Source: Ectobius pallidus (taxonomy: Eukaryota > Arthropoda > Insecta > Blattodea > Ectobiidae). From it: a DNA stretch of 64,000 bases. Position 1 is the stretch's first letter, and each line of letters opens with the position of its first letter. The position numbers and the translations under genes are program-made. The notes below the pieces were generated by a model. That model did not search any database. It was not told the origin of the DNA and worked only from the letters and a program-made list of their open reading frames with translations. Below, piece after piece: positions 60,601 through 64,000 of the stretch. Where the stretch lies: the NCBI GenBank assembly GCA_964059195.1, contig CAXKWD010000003.1, forward strand, positions 18,334,606 to 18,398,605. Direction: 5' to 3'.

Positions 60601-62549
60601 CTGAAACAGTCTGGATCATAAAGTGACACCAAACACTTACAACACTAGTATCTGGTTTCAGTCAAGGTTTCACTTTTCTTCTTTTTTGCTTTGTACACCA
60701 CACAATAATGGCAAGGATTCTTATTTTTAGGATTGGTGGAATATATTTACAAAGTTTGTAGTAAACCTAAAATGATTAGTTTGAAGATGTATAGGTGAAG
60801 GGCCCTGCTGTGGCCTGCCACGTTGAGGTTAGAAAAGTGGCTTCTTACAAGAAAAATTTCCTATAAGGCATAGATATGGGAAAGGTTACGAAATAATAAA
60901 ATAAAAAATAACAAGAAAAAAAAAAGCACTTCACAGTCTACAGCTGACTGGGAGTGTTGACTTCTTAACCTACACTGAATGTGATTGGAAATCCCGTGAT
61001 CACGACCTTTTTATATCAATTTGTAACTTAGAAATCGATATAACACTTATGGTGATGTATACAACAAGATAGATAACTTTTGTACGTATAAAACAGTAAT
61101 AAGGCTATGCCAAGAGAAAGAAGAGATCAAGGACAACCCAGGATATGTTGGAAACAACTGTAAAGCCAGAATGGGTAAAGATGCCTAATTCTTGAAATGA
61201 AGAAGAGAAGAAGAAGACTATCTTCTAATGAAAAACTAGAATAACCACACATTTACGATTGATTTATATCTTTAGAATTAATATGAATCATATCTTGTTG
61301 CATGCCATTGAATAGAGAATTTTTTCAGCTTTAAAATGGTATATGGCATGTTGTGCCATCTACTCAGAGAAAGCTAGAACTAAAAGAAAAGGAATCAGTT
61401 GCTCAGTCCGTCTGGCAGCCGGCAAAGTATGGCAGTGGGTTAATACAACACACCTTGAGTGTAATGTCACTCTAGTCTTAAATCTGTCTCTATTTCCAAC
61501 ATTATTGCAGGTTGTCAGATCTGCTGAGTGATACATTGAAGATGGATAATGATGAGTTTCGTAGTGACACTGAAAGTCCAGTTCGCAGATTGTCACTAGA
61601 TCATCACCATCGACCAAGAGGCTTGCAGTAAGTGGCTTATTTATACTTACTATACTGTTCGATACACATGCACAATATTAAACAAACCCTTTTCATGGTT
61701 TAACAGTTTGGGATGTTAAAGGGGAGATAGTTAATGTACTTAACTTTAAAATATTCATTGTACAGTATTGCCTTTTTGTTAATATTTATTTTCTTCCTCC
61801 AAATAGAGGGCAAAGCATACCATTAAAAAAAAGTCAGACATAAAAAAATCATTGACAATTGAGGCAATCTCTTGGAATGGTTAACAGTTTAAATGAACCA
61901 CGTATTCCAGTCCTAGTGACACATCTAGATAAATTCAGTTTTGAGTTATTTTTGCCTAATGGGGCCTGACTAGACTTAATTCGGAAAATTTGGAAGTGTT
62001 GTGTTTGGACTGCTGTATTTAGAAAATTTAACTTCCAATAGATTTTGAGAAATTTACTTCACTTCTGATCCAAATGAAAGCAAAGGTGTGAAAGACTGAA
62101 ATAAAAAATAACTTATGAAGAATCAAGAGATAATGGAACTTAATACAGTGAAGCAACAAGTTAGTTAATCACATAAAAAATAACTTCTTTTCCTAGATGT
62201 CCTGCCACCCTTCAGTCCATCTATGTTTAAAATTTCAAATTTCTGCATGCAGTGGATTTTGCTGGCCATCGCGTACAGACAGCCAGACAAACAAACACTT
62301 CCTCTTATTATGTAGACATAACTGAGATATTTTAGTTAAGAGACTGCCTTGCTCAGTGCATTCCTGGAGCCTATAACCGGTACTGGAATGAAACATTTTC
62401 ACCGCATGCTTAGATATAAAACTGGTTCTAAAGATTAATATTTATAAACTTGAAATTGAACAATTAATTTAAACTTAGTGGCTAATATGAATTTGTTGTG
62501 TTTCAGTAATGGACTGGTGTCTCCTGTGAGTCCAGGCTTCTACAGCTCT
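23782..62549 (+). CDS. Klp98A: Kinesin-3 motor KIF16B/Klp98A, 21 internal exons (partial gene)
   Basis: This is a microtubule plus-end-directed motor; in the family it moves endosomes, binding phosphoinositides with a C-terminal PX domain. The exons are 23782-23895, 26573-26689, 30716-30958, 32464-32633, 34614-34855, 35229-35404, 35965-36201, 37023-37212, 38446-38620, 39435-39507, 43415-43504, 44264-44437, 49410-49538, 52407-52544, 53216-53338, 55632-55720, 56729-57167, 58284-58469, 58814-58953, 61511-61627 and 62507-62549. Every intron is GT-AG. Phases match throughout and give 1135 open codons. Visible motor motifs are GQTGSGKT (P loop), [10 protein letters not shown] (switch I) and DLAGSERA (switch II, split over exons 4/5). 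The neck region reads [20 protein letters not shown], close to KIF16B rather than KIF1/unc-104. An FHA domain and a long coiled coil follow. The start exon was not found and the PX domain is beyond the window. The introns hold all the transposons listed here. Confidence 0.93.
24214..24234 (+). repeat. Poly-C tract
   Basis: 21 consecutive C in an otherwise AT-rich intron. Assembly length errors are likely here. Confidence 0.9.
24600..24865. mobile_element. Inverted pair of tRNA-like SINE heads
   Basis: A tRNA-like block on the minus strand (about 24635-24690: GGCTTAGCTCAGTTGATAGA with B box GGTTTGAATCC) faces one on the plus strand (about 24783-24848: GGCTTTGCTCAGTTGGTAGA with GGTTTATATCC). 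The DNA between them is also inverted (GTGCCAGATGGAACCT against AGGTTCCATCTGGTGC). Anticodon arms and B boxes are decayed, so these are SINE remnants, not tRNA genes. Confidence 0.6.
25132..26146. mobile_element. Non-autonomous hAT-like element (1015 bp)
   Basis: The ends TAGGGACCGGATTTTTAGGT and ACCTAAGAATCCGGTCCCTA are inverted. CTCATTAT flanks both sides (25124-25131 and 26147-26154). The end motif matches the shorter MITE at 18269-18615. Short frames inside (25567-25809 minus, 25767-25955 plus) show no transposase motif. Confidence 0.85.
26573..26689 (+). CDS. Klp98A: Klp98A exon: P loop
   Basis: [20 protein letters not shown], then [19 protein letters not shown]. It carries the complete ATP-binding P loop GQTGSGKT. 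117 bp, phase 0 at both ends. Confidence 0.95.
26880..30056 (-). mobile_element. 5'-truncated I/Jockey-group LINE with 13-bp target duplication
   Basis: AAATGAAAAATGT occurs at 26867-26879 and at 30057-30069, exactly bounding the insert. The 3' end (left) is a (CAA)n-type tail that follows the ORF stop within a few bases, so there is almost no 3' UTR. The 5' end is cut inside the endonuclease domain. Confidence 0.9.
26895..30134 (-). pseudogene. LINE ORF2 remnant: endonuclease end, RT and RNase H
   Basis: A single 1079-codon minus-strand frame. The first 26 codons are host/MITE DNA; the element begins near [15 protein letters not shown], the last part of an APE-type endonuclease with [10 protein letters not shown]. 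Residues about 320-590 are the reverse transcriptase, with [32 protein letters not shown] and FADD. Residues about 815-940 are RNase H (YTDGS, E in [32 protein letters not shown]). A CTLC...GEHLLTC cysteine/histidine motif ends it. All RT and RNase H catalytic residues look intact. An RNase H domain places it near the I/R1/Loa side of LINEs (inference). Without a promoter and full endonuclease it cannot move by itself. Confidence 0.9.
30716..30958 (+). CDS. Klp98A: Klp98A exon: motor domain core
   Basis: [20 protein letters not shown] through [15 protein letters not shown] to DYTDIH (81 codons). It contains the YLEIYNE-VKDLL motif of kinesin motors and the kinesin-3 'LRVREHP..GPYV' segment. 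The intron before it contains the nested MITE/LINE. Confidence 0.95.
31103..31507. mobile_element. hAT-like MITE (405 bp)
   Basis: CAGGGGCGTATTCA and TTGGATTCGCTCCTG are imperfect inverted ends. TGGGCTAC flanks both sides (31095-31102 and 31508-31515). The interior has 'ttttaggtcat' words like those of 16373-17155. Confidence 0.8.
31516..32400. other. Intron sequence without features
   Basis: Intronic DNA between two motor exons. Phrases around 31600-31680 and 31950-32040 recur loosely at 33990-34150 (CAGGTGCAAGATTTTGA), so an old repeat may be present. Confidence 0.35.
32464..32633 (+). CDS. Klp98A: Klp98A exon: switch I and start of switch II
   Basis: [32 protein letters not shown] and HLVDLAG. 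Ends two bases into the Ser codon of DLAGSER at GAG|GTTTGT. The splice joins AG to T of the next exon. Confidence 0.95.
32978..33018 (-). ncRNA. Hammerhead ribozyme motif, Penelope-associated
   Basis: Minus strand: core CTGAGGA (33014-33008), one A, helix II GGCCCG/CGGGCT with loop GAGGG, GAAAC (32989-32985), then GTC. Helix I is weak (A-U plus G-U pairs). The TGA stop of the adjacent frame lies in the core. Confidence 0.6.
33011..33268 (-). pseudogene. Penelope-like element C-terminal fragment
   Basis: The minus frame reads [18 protein letters not shown] to [15 protein letters not shown], corresponding to WISVIRRM...ESDFAIPTEWIKRF of the better copies at 62.7-63.8 kb. A Gln run and [14 protein letters not shown] follow. 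The GIY-YIG core is absent. Confidence 0.55.
33587..33690 (+). repeat. (ATT)n / (ATC)n microsatellite
   Basis: About 27 ATT units bounded by ATC units. Ile/Leu/Ser-only frames across it are artefacts. Confidence 0.9.
34583..34613 (+). repeat. 31-bp tandem duplication of a splice acceptor
   Basis: TGTTACAGTGAACGTGCTGA occurs twice, 31 bp apart, with AG at 34581-34582 and at 34612-34613. Only the second acceptor gives [10 protein letters not shown]. The first would read about ten codons and then TGA at the second copy. Confidence 0.8.
34614..34855 (+). CDS. Klp98A: Klp98A exon: switch II to motor end
   Basis: (S)[36 protein letters not shown] and [20 protein letters not shown], then NSKTIMIA. 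Starts at the second of two duplicated acceptors. 242 bp, phase 2 to phase 1. Confidence 0.95.
35229..35404 (+). CDS. Klp98A: Klp98A exon: motor end and neck
   Basis: [40 protein letters not shown], then [19 protein letters not shown]. This is the last motor helix followed by the neck helix. The wording is diagnostic for KIF16B-type kinesin-3. Confidence 0.95.
35965..36201 (+). CDS. Klp98A: Klp98A exon: linker helix and start of FHA
   Basis: 79 codons: [20 protein letters not shown] to [19 protein letters not shown], then [20 protein letters not shown]. The second half begins the FHA fold. Confidence 0.93.
36253..36925 (+). repeat. Interspersed repeat (RTE-like or SINE-like family)
   Basis: Contains GAAACGCTGCCAGGGAAAA, AGAAAACCCCTGCATTGTGAG and an end with GGGCGTCGCGCACAGACAG followed by (GACA)n. 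Same family as 11590-12185 and 44671-45267, opposite in orientation to the former. A short end piece recurs at about 62195-62325. Confidence 0.5.
37023..37212 (+). CDS. Klp98A: Klp98A exon: FHA domain core
   Basis: [20 protein letters not shown], then [13 protein letters not shown] to TKLSQ. This is the FHA core; the usual GR(x)nS pattern is GT here, so phosphothreonine binding may be weak (inference). Confidence 0.92.
37286..38130 (-). pseudogene. LINE 3' fragment
   Basis: The minus frame 37845-38087 reads [32 protein letters not shown] and [23 protein letters not shown]. This is the region after the RT domain in CR1-like LINEs. The 3' side ends in (AAT)n at 37286-37299. No RT core remains. 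Confidence 0.55.
38446..38620 (+). CDS. Klp98A: Klp98A exon: FHA end
   Basis: [24 protein letters not shown] matches the end of the kinesin-3 FHA. It is followed by a Ser-rich linker ([17 protein letters not shown]). Confidence 0.92.
38793..38900 (+). pseudogene. GIY-YIG endonuclease fragment of a Penelope-like element
   Basis: Reads [20 protein letters not shown], then [15 protein letters not shown] and a stop. GIY and (Y)IG with the following R and E spacing match the Penelope endonuclease. Codons after 38900 continue with frameshifts (HHWEVKHEI, then [20 protein letters not shown]). Confidence 0.75.
39156..39198 (+). ncRNA. Hammerhead ribozyme motif, core mutated
   Basis: Helix I GTAG/CTAC (39156-39159 with 39195-39198), core TTGAAGA where CTGANGA is expected, helix II ACAGGC/GCCTGT with loop GAATG, GAAAC, two bases, GTC. 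All helices form. The first core base is T instead of C, so cleavage should be lost. Confidence 0.65.
39435..39507 (+). CDS. Klp98A: Klp98A exon: coiled coil
   Basis: [24 protein letters not shown], a short 73-bp coiled-coil exon, phase 2 to 0. Confidence 0.88.
40088..41386. mobile_element. hAT-like non-autonomous element (1.3 kb)
   Basis: Inverted ends CAAGGGCGCCCATA and TATGGGCGCCCTTG. AGTACAAT flanks at 40080-40087 and 41387-41394. Just inside are a G-rich and a C-rich block that can pair. No transposase frame. Confidence 0.85.
40260..40980 (+). repeat. Tandem repeat, unit about 130 bp, five to six copies
   Basis: Each unit contains ATTTTAGCTCTGAAAAACTA, TTTGTTTACCATAC, AACAAGAAATTGTTACCTAA and GTCGGGGGT(C/T)(C/T)ACCCC. 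Copies differ by point changes and small gaps. Confidence 0.8.
41632..42474 (+). pseudogene. LINE reverse-transcriptase fragment, frameshifted
   Basis: Flanked by the 12-bp duplication ATTCGGGCCAAT (41620-41631 and 42475-42486). Frame 1 reads [16 protein letters not shown], then [12 protein letters not shown] and [14 protein letters not shown]. After a frameshift near 42100 it continues [17 protein letters not shown] to the end. This is the C-terminal part of an ORF2; the RT catalytic site is missing. It ends in an AAATTAAAATTAA tail. Confidence 0.75.
43415..43504 (+). CDS. Klp98A: Klp98A exon: coiled coil
   Basis: [30 protein letters not shown], 30 codons of charged helix. Its donor GAG|GTAATAATT is also copied at 43906 by the target duplication of an inserted LINE fragment. 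Confidence 0.9.
43604..43865. mobile_element. Palindromic hammerhead-bearing insertion
   Basis: Arms 43620-43685 and 43730-43799 are inverted (ATTTTATTATTCAACTTCAC against GTGAAGTTGAGTGATAAAAT). A non-inverted tail with a C-run follows. CCTTTAGCTT before and CCTGTAGCTT after suggest a short target duplication. The insertion splits a LINE fragment whose two halves rejoin cleanly. Confidence 0.65.
43655..43699 (-). ncRNA. Hammerhead ribozyme motif
   Basis: Minus strand: core CTGAGGA (43696-43690), one T, helix II GCAAGC/GCTTGT with loop AAGTC, GAAAC (43671-43667), GC, GTT. Helix I starts with three pairs (CAT/ATG). The mirrored copy on the plus strand has CAGAGGA and GAAAT and should be inactive. 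Confidence 0.6.
44264..44437 (+). CDS. Klp98A: Klp98A exon: coiled coil
   Basis: [20 protein letters not shown] to [18 protein letters not shown], 58 codons of coiled coil with heptad-like spacing. Confidence 0.92.
44668..45267 (+). repeat. Interspersed repeat (RTE-like or SINE-like family)
   Basis: Begins ACTAGCATGTGCCCGCGGCT, a start common to arthropod RTE-type tails, and ends with (TA)n-GAGATTG. It shares AGAAAACCCCTGTATATTG with 36253-36925. No frame. Confidence 0.5.
45485..45752. mobile_element. MITE, TA-type ends
   Basis: TACCATATTTAGCTGAATAT near the left end and its relative in ATTCATTTAAATACTGTGTA at the right are imperfect inverted ends (core GAATATAAGCCAC). It is related in style to the elements at 39821 and 54887. 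Confidence 0.55.
45769..46065 (+). mobile_element. tRNA-derived SINE
   Basis: A-box region TTGTGGTTAGCATTGCTGAC and B box GGTTCGATCCC, then the same body as 22112-22560, ending GGGATGTAGCGCCATGG. Confidence 0.8.
46822..47694. mobile_element. Nested element with inverted ends of about 45 bp
   Basis: GCCTGTTGCTCACGGTCAAA at the left pairs with ACCGTGAGCAACAGGC at the right. The pairing continues as AAATTTATTGCACAAC against GTTGTACAATAAATTT. No transposase frame. A tRNA-like block lies inside. Confidence 0.65.
47293..47360 (+). repeat. tRNA-like sequence (SINE head remnant)
   Basis: GATAGCTTCGTGGTAGCAAG and GGGTTCGATTCCCAGTATAG resemble D and T arms, followed by a T-run. The acceptor stem does not pair well, so I do not call a tRNA gene. 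Confidence 0.4.
48338..48794. mobile_element. Large palindromic insertion with hammerhead remnants
   Basis: The left arm (ATAAAATTGAAAGAGTGTCC ...) and right arm (... GGACACTCTTTCAATTTTAT) are inverted over about 200 bp each, around a spacer of about 60 bp. The arms differ at scattered sites. Reading frames along the arms are mirror copies of each other and not genes. Confidence 0.75.
48586..48626 (+). ncRNA. Hammerhead ribozyme motif, decayed
   Basis: Core CTGAAGA (48590-48596), helix II GATGCA/TGCATC with loop ACT, AAAA in place of GAAA, AT-GC-AT as helix III, then A. Helix I TGAA/TTCA pairs. The left arm, read on the minus strand, keeps GAAA but has lost the CTGANGA core. Each arm thus has the half the other lost. 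Confidence 0.5.
48888..48927 (-). ncRNA. Hammerhead ribozyme motif, minus strand of palindrome
   Basis: Exact mirror of the plus-strand motif: the core on the minus strand is at 48924-48918 and GAAAC at 48898-48894. Transcripts in either direction would carry one ribozyme. Confidence 0.6.
48931..48970 (+). ncRNA. Hammerhead ribozyme motif, plus strand of palindrome
   Basis: Core CTGAGGA (48934-48940), one A, helix II GATCGGC/GCCGGTC with loop TGGT, GAAAC (48960-48964), GTA. Helix I: TGC pairs with GCG (one G-U). All invariant core bases are present. Confidence 0.65.
49410..49538 (+). CDS. Klp98A: Klp98A exon: coiled coil
   Basis: [38 protein letters not shown], phase 0 at both ends. The preceding intron (about 5 kb) is the most repeat-filled of the gene. 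Confidence 0.85.
50749..51058. mobile_element. Palindromic insertion, hammerhead-like words
   Basis: Arms 50799-50918 and 50951-51059 are inverted and nearly identical around a spacer of about 32 bp. ACGATGTCAGT flanks at 50738-50748 and 51059-51069. The right arm has CTGATGA (50963-50969) and GAAACTAGTA (50991-51000) at hammerhead spacing, but helices I and II do not form well. Confidence 0.7.
52407..52544 (+). CDS. Klp98A: Klp98A exon: linker
   Basis: [46 protein letters not shown]. 46 codons, less helical. CAG acceptor and GTAAGT donor. Confidence 0.85.
52614..52996. mobile_element. hAT-like MITE (383 bp)
   Basis: Inverted ends CAGTGCTTTAGTTGG and CCAACTAAAGCACTG. ATGGTAAT flanks at 52606-52613 and 52997-53004. 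The right part is rich in GTACCGG words. It lies 70 bp after a kinesin exon. Confidence 0.85.
53216..53338 (+). CDS. Klp98A: Klp98A exon: coiled coil
   Basis: [41 protein letters not shown], clear heptads over 41 codons. Confidence 0.9.
53629..54081 (-). pseudogene. LINE reverse-transcriptase C-terminal remnant (CR1/L2-like)
   Basis: 150 codons: [60 protein letters not shown] and [15 protein letters not shown]. This is the same segment as 10454-10795. The 3' side ends in (AAT)n at about 53443. The RT core is missing. Confidence 0.7.
54887..55524. mobile_element. MITE, TA-type ends
   Basis: ACAGACCATAAGACGCATTT near the left end pairs with the relative of GCGTCTTATGGTCCGTAAAA near the right. 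A sub-terminal copy GCATCTTATGGTCCGGA precedes the right end. TA flanks both sides. No frame. Confidence 0.6.
55632..55720 (+). CDS. Klp98A: Klp98A exon: coiled coil end
   Basis: [29 protein letters not shown](S). Ends in phase 2, matching the next exon. Confidence 0.85.
56373..56631. mobile_element. MITE, TA target (259 bp)
   Basis: TGAGGTGTCTGTTAGCAAAC at the left pairs with TTTGCAAATAGACCCCTCA at the right. The inverted region extends over about 90 bp per arm. TA on both sides fits a Tc1/mariner-like MITE. It ends about 100 bp before the 56729 exon. Confidence 0.7.
56729..57167 (+). CDS. Klp98A: Klp98A exon: Ser/Thr-rich disordered linker
   Basis: The longest exon found (439 bp, 146 codons). 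It begins [20 protein letters not shown] and continues as an acidic Ser/Thr/Val-rich region without a known domain, ending [11 protein letters not shown]. The open frame extends upstream into a MITE, but the CAG acceptor at 56728 and phase agreement set the start. Confidence 0.85.
57205..57863. mobile_element. PIF/Harbinger-like element (659 bp)
   Basis: Inverted ends AGCTGGGTCTCCACTGCTTA and TAAGCAGTGGGGACCCAGCT, continuing with ACATTTAACACCAACATGT. TAA flanks both sides (57202-57204 and 57864-57866). A 3-bp TAA target and an internal MADF-like frame fit Harbinger. It lies 37 bp after an exon. Confidence 0.75.
57558..57674 (+). pseudogene. MADF/Myb-like DNA-binding fragment of a Harbinger element
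   Basis: Reads [38 protein letters not shown], then stop. This is the start of a MADF domain (WSKE..VELL..I...P.LWD..S..Y.D...K.DAW). Harbinger elements encode such a protein beside the transposase. Only 38 codons remain. Confidence 0.65.
58284..58469 (+). CDS. Klp98A: Klp98A exon: region before the PX domain
   Basis: [62 protein letters not shown]. 62 codons with helical propensity, phase 0 at both ends. Confidence 0.85.
58814..58953 (+). CDS. Klp98A: Klp98A exon
   Basis: [46 protein letters not shown]. Helix followed by an acidic Ser-rich segment. Ends in phase 2. Confidence 0.85.
59071..59507. mobile_element. hAT-like MITE in an AT microsatellite
   Basis: CAGGGATGGGTC at the left and GACCCATCCCTA at the right are inverted. 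ATATATAT lies on both sides but is part of an (AT)n run. The interior is rich in 'tcgatac' words. Confidence 0.7.
59930..60540 (+). repeat. Low-complexity tandem array, unit about 14 bp
   Basis: Degenerate units of AAAATCCAAAATTTA run from about 59930 to 60150 and resume at 60470-60540. The SINE at 60164-60465 is inserted in the middle. Confidence 0.75.
60164..60465 (-). mobile_element. tRNA-derived SINE
   Basis: The minus strand starts with GGCGTGGTCTTGTGGTTAGC and B box GGTTCGATTCCC, then the body seen in the 22112 and 45769 copies, ending at GGATGTAGCGCCGCGG. Confidence 0.8.
60545..61500. other. Intron sequence without features
   Basis: Intronic DNA. 'gaccatgccaagagaaag' type words at 61110-61190 (CAAGGACAACCCAGGATATG, then TTGGAAACAACTG) may be a short LINE remnant, not assigned. 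Confidence 0.3.
61511..61627 (+). CDS. Klp98A: Klp98A exon
   Basis: (G)[38 protein letters not shown]. Contains a basic [10 protein letters not shown] stretch. Phase 2 to 2. Confidence 0.8.
62507..62549 (+). CDS. Klp98A: Klp98A exon, last one in the window
   Basis: (H)[14 protein letters not shown], 43 bp between TTTCAG and GTGAGT. The family's PX domain should follow in exons right of the window. Confidence 0.7.
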
Positions 62550-62702
62550 GTGAGTAATTCCTCTAACAGTATCCATAAATTCCTCTATTTCATTCAAATG
62601 AAACATTTTTGTGCTGATATGTAAAGTTTATTGAAGTTTAAAATACTGTAAAACCAGACTAAAAGTTTTAAACAACGGTGGATAACTCAAAACACTCACC
62701 AT

Positions 62703-62748
62703 CAGCACAACGTTTCGACTAGATCCTTCTAGTCTTCCTCAGGCACTG
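62703..62748 (-). ncRNA. Hammerhead ribozyme motif, left arm
   Basis: Mirror of the right-arm motif: core CTGAGGA at 62742-62736, GAAAC at 62716-62712, all helices identical. Confidence 0.7.
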
Positions 62749-63251
62749 GTTGGTAGATCAGCTGGGTTGAGTGTTGCAACCCCCTCTACGTCACCATCAT
62801 CATCGGTGAGGGGTGAGGGGTGGAATCTCTTAATCCATTCAGTAGGAATTGCAAAGTCAGATTCAGGGCATTTTTTAAACTGCCAACTAATTTTAGGGGG
62901 AACATTGTCCTGAACCATTCTACGAATTACGCTAATCCATTCGTCTCCCAGGTCACCATCGTAGTTATTGACACATTTATCCTGATTACTGGCAATATGA
63001 ACAGCTTCACAAATCTTTCTTTTAGTTAGGTCCCTTTCAACTTTCACCACTTCCAAATCTTTTATCCTATGTTTTAAGGAAACCATATGTTGACTTAATC
63101 CAGTGTTGGTCTTCAAATTACGAATATCCCTAACATGCTCCTGGAGCCTGATTTTAAAAGCCCTCCCAGTTTCGCCATAATATACCCCATCACAGTCATC
63201 ACAAAGAACAGAGTAAACCCCTGGGGCGTCAAGACGGTCTATTGGTTGCAA
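62739..63251 (-). pseudogene. Penelope-like GIY-YIG endonuclease, 3' part, left arm
   Basis: 170 codons: DAPGVYSVLCDDCDGVYYGE, TGRAFKIRLQEHVRDIRNLK, with the GVY-YYG catalytic pair, Arg and Glu of the GIY-YIG fold at residues about 11-45. A C-terminal domain follows (DEWISVIRRM; FAIPTEWIKRF). It lacks about 18 codons found in the right arm after IKRF. The reverse transcriptase is missing (5' truncation). The TGA stop lies inside the hammerhead core. Confidence 0.85.
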
Positions 63252-63254
63252 AAT

Positions 63255-63807
63255 AGACCGTCTTGACGCCCCAGGGGTTTACTCTGTTCTTTGTGATGAC
63301 TGTGATGGGGTATATTATGGCGAAACTGGGAGGGCTTTTAAAATCAGGCTCCAGGAGCATGTTAGGGATATTCGTAATTTGAAGACCAACACTGGATTAA
63401 GTCAACATATGGTTTCCTTAAAACATAGGATAAAAGATTTGGAAGTGGTGAAAGTTGAAAGGGACCTAACTAAAAGAAAGATTTGTGAAGCTGTTCATAT
63501 TGCCAGTAATCAGGATAAATGTGTCAATAACTACGATGGTGACCTGGGAGACGAATGGATTAGCGTAATTCGTAGAATGGTTCAGGACAATGTTCCCCCT
63601 AAAATTAGTTGGCAGTTTAAAAAATGCCCTGAATCTGACTTTGCAATTCCTACTGAATGGATTAAGAGATTCCAACGCAACACCATGTTTCTTCATGCAT
63701 CAGAGCGTCCACTTTGTGAAATTACCCACCCACCCCTCACCGATGATGATGGTGACGTAGAGGGGGTTGCAACACTCAACCCAGCTGATCTACCAACCAG
63801 TGCCTGA
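63255..63807 (+). pseudogene. Penelope-like GIY-YIG endonuclease, 3' part, right arm
   Basis: The same protein as the left arm, open from the centre of the palindrome (IDRLDAPGVYSVLCDDCDGV). It keeps the segment RNTMFLHASERPLCEITHP that the left arm lost. There is no ATG at the start, consistent with 5' truncation. Ends PADLPTSA, TGA. Confidence 0.85.
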
Positions 63808-63843
63808 GGAAGACTAGAAGGATCTAGTCGAAACGTTGTGCTG
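63798..63843 (+). ncRNA. Hammerhead ribozyme motif, right arm (best example)
   Basis: Helix I CAGTGC pairs with GTGCTG (six pairs, two of them G-U). Core CTGAGGA (63804-63810), one A, helix II GACTAG/CTAGTC with loop AAGGAT, GAAAC (63830-63834), then GTT. The minimal helix III (AC/GT) resembles the hammerheads reported in Penelope-like elements, which are thought to act as dimers. Confidence 0.72.
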
Positions 63844-64000
63844 ATGGTGAGTGTTTTGAGTTATCCACCGTTGTTTAAAACTTTTAGTCTGGTTTTACAG
63901 TATTTTATATTTCTGACCGGTGGAAAGTTTTATGGACTTTGAATTTGTTAAATTATTGAAGTTTCTTTACAAAGTTCTTCTTGTATATATTCTGCCACCA

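Larger units (their letters stand above)
62640..63952. mobile_element. Penelope-like element, two inverted 3' parts head to head
   Basis: 62639-63907 is a large inverted repeat centred near 63253. Each arm holds the GIY-YIG end of a Penelope ORF pointing outwards, then a hammerhead motif, then a conserved end (TAAAATACTGTAAAACCAGA and its complement). The right arm is followed by 45 non-inverted bases. TTATTGAAGTTT flanks the whole (62628-62639 and 63953-63964), a 12-bp target duplication. Confidence 0.85.

Noticed and set aside
62820..63029. Frames antisense to the Penelope arms (also 63466-63696)
   Set aside because: They are shadows of the GIY-YIG frames and mirror each other through the inverted repeat.
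1..64000. CRISPR arrays, operons, bacterial promoters
   Set aside because: The sequence is eukaryotic; tandem repeats here lack the regular repeat-spacer pattern.

Overview
The window is nuclear DNA of a repeat-rich insect: AT-rich, with long GT-AG introns and many nested transposons. The mix of tRNA-derived SINEs, an endonuclease/RT LINE with a GRPEGK-type C-terminus, hAT-like MITEs and Penelope-like elements suggests a large polyneopteran genome (cockroach or termite-like). That taxonomic guess is inference.

One host gene is recognised. It is the kinesin-3 family motor Klp98A/KIF16B on the + strand, 23782-62549. I could place 21 exons whose splice phases all agree; joined, they give an open frame of 1135 codons covering most of the motor, the FHA domain and the coiled-coil/linker region. 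The first exon(s), with the start codon and first motor strand, were not found. The C-terminal end, where the family carries a PX lipid-binding domain, lies beyond the right edge.

Left part (1-23.7 kb): a very young LTR retrotransposon on the - strand (1-6864), with identical LTR segments and an intact 839-aa Gag but no pol. It is followed by intergenic or intronic DNA filled with SINEs, LINE remnants and hAT-like MITEs. One pair (16373-17155 and 17161-17537) is stacked at a shared target-site duplication.

Kinesin introns (23.9-64 kb): a 5'-truncated I/Jockey-like LINE (RT and RNase H intact) sits inside a pogo-like MITE (26760-30272). Another DNA element (39821-42490) carries both a hAT-like element and a LINE fragment. 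A LINE fragment at 43520-43905 duplicated the splice donor of an exon. A Harbinger-like element (57205-57863) keeps a short MADF-like reading frame.

The most interesting signal is a set of palindromic, Penelope-like insertions at about 33.0, 38.7-39.25, 43.6, 48.4-48.8, 48.82-49.07 and 62.64-63.95 kb, with a weaker one at 50.75-51.06 kb. They carry the sequence core of hammerhead ribozymes: CTGANGA, a helix II stem, GAAAC, then GTH. In the copies that still encode the GIY-YIG endonuclease C-terminus, the TGA stop codon lies inside the ribozyme core. One 245-bp insertion is a nearly pure 211-bp palindrome with a hammerhead on each strand and a 17-bp target-site duplication.
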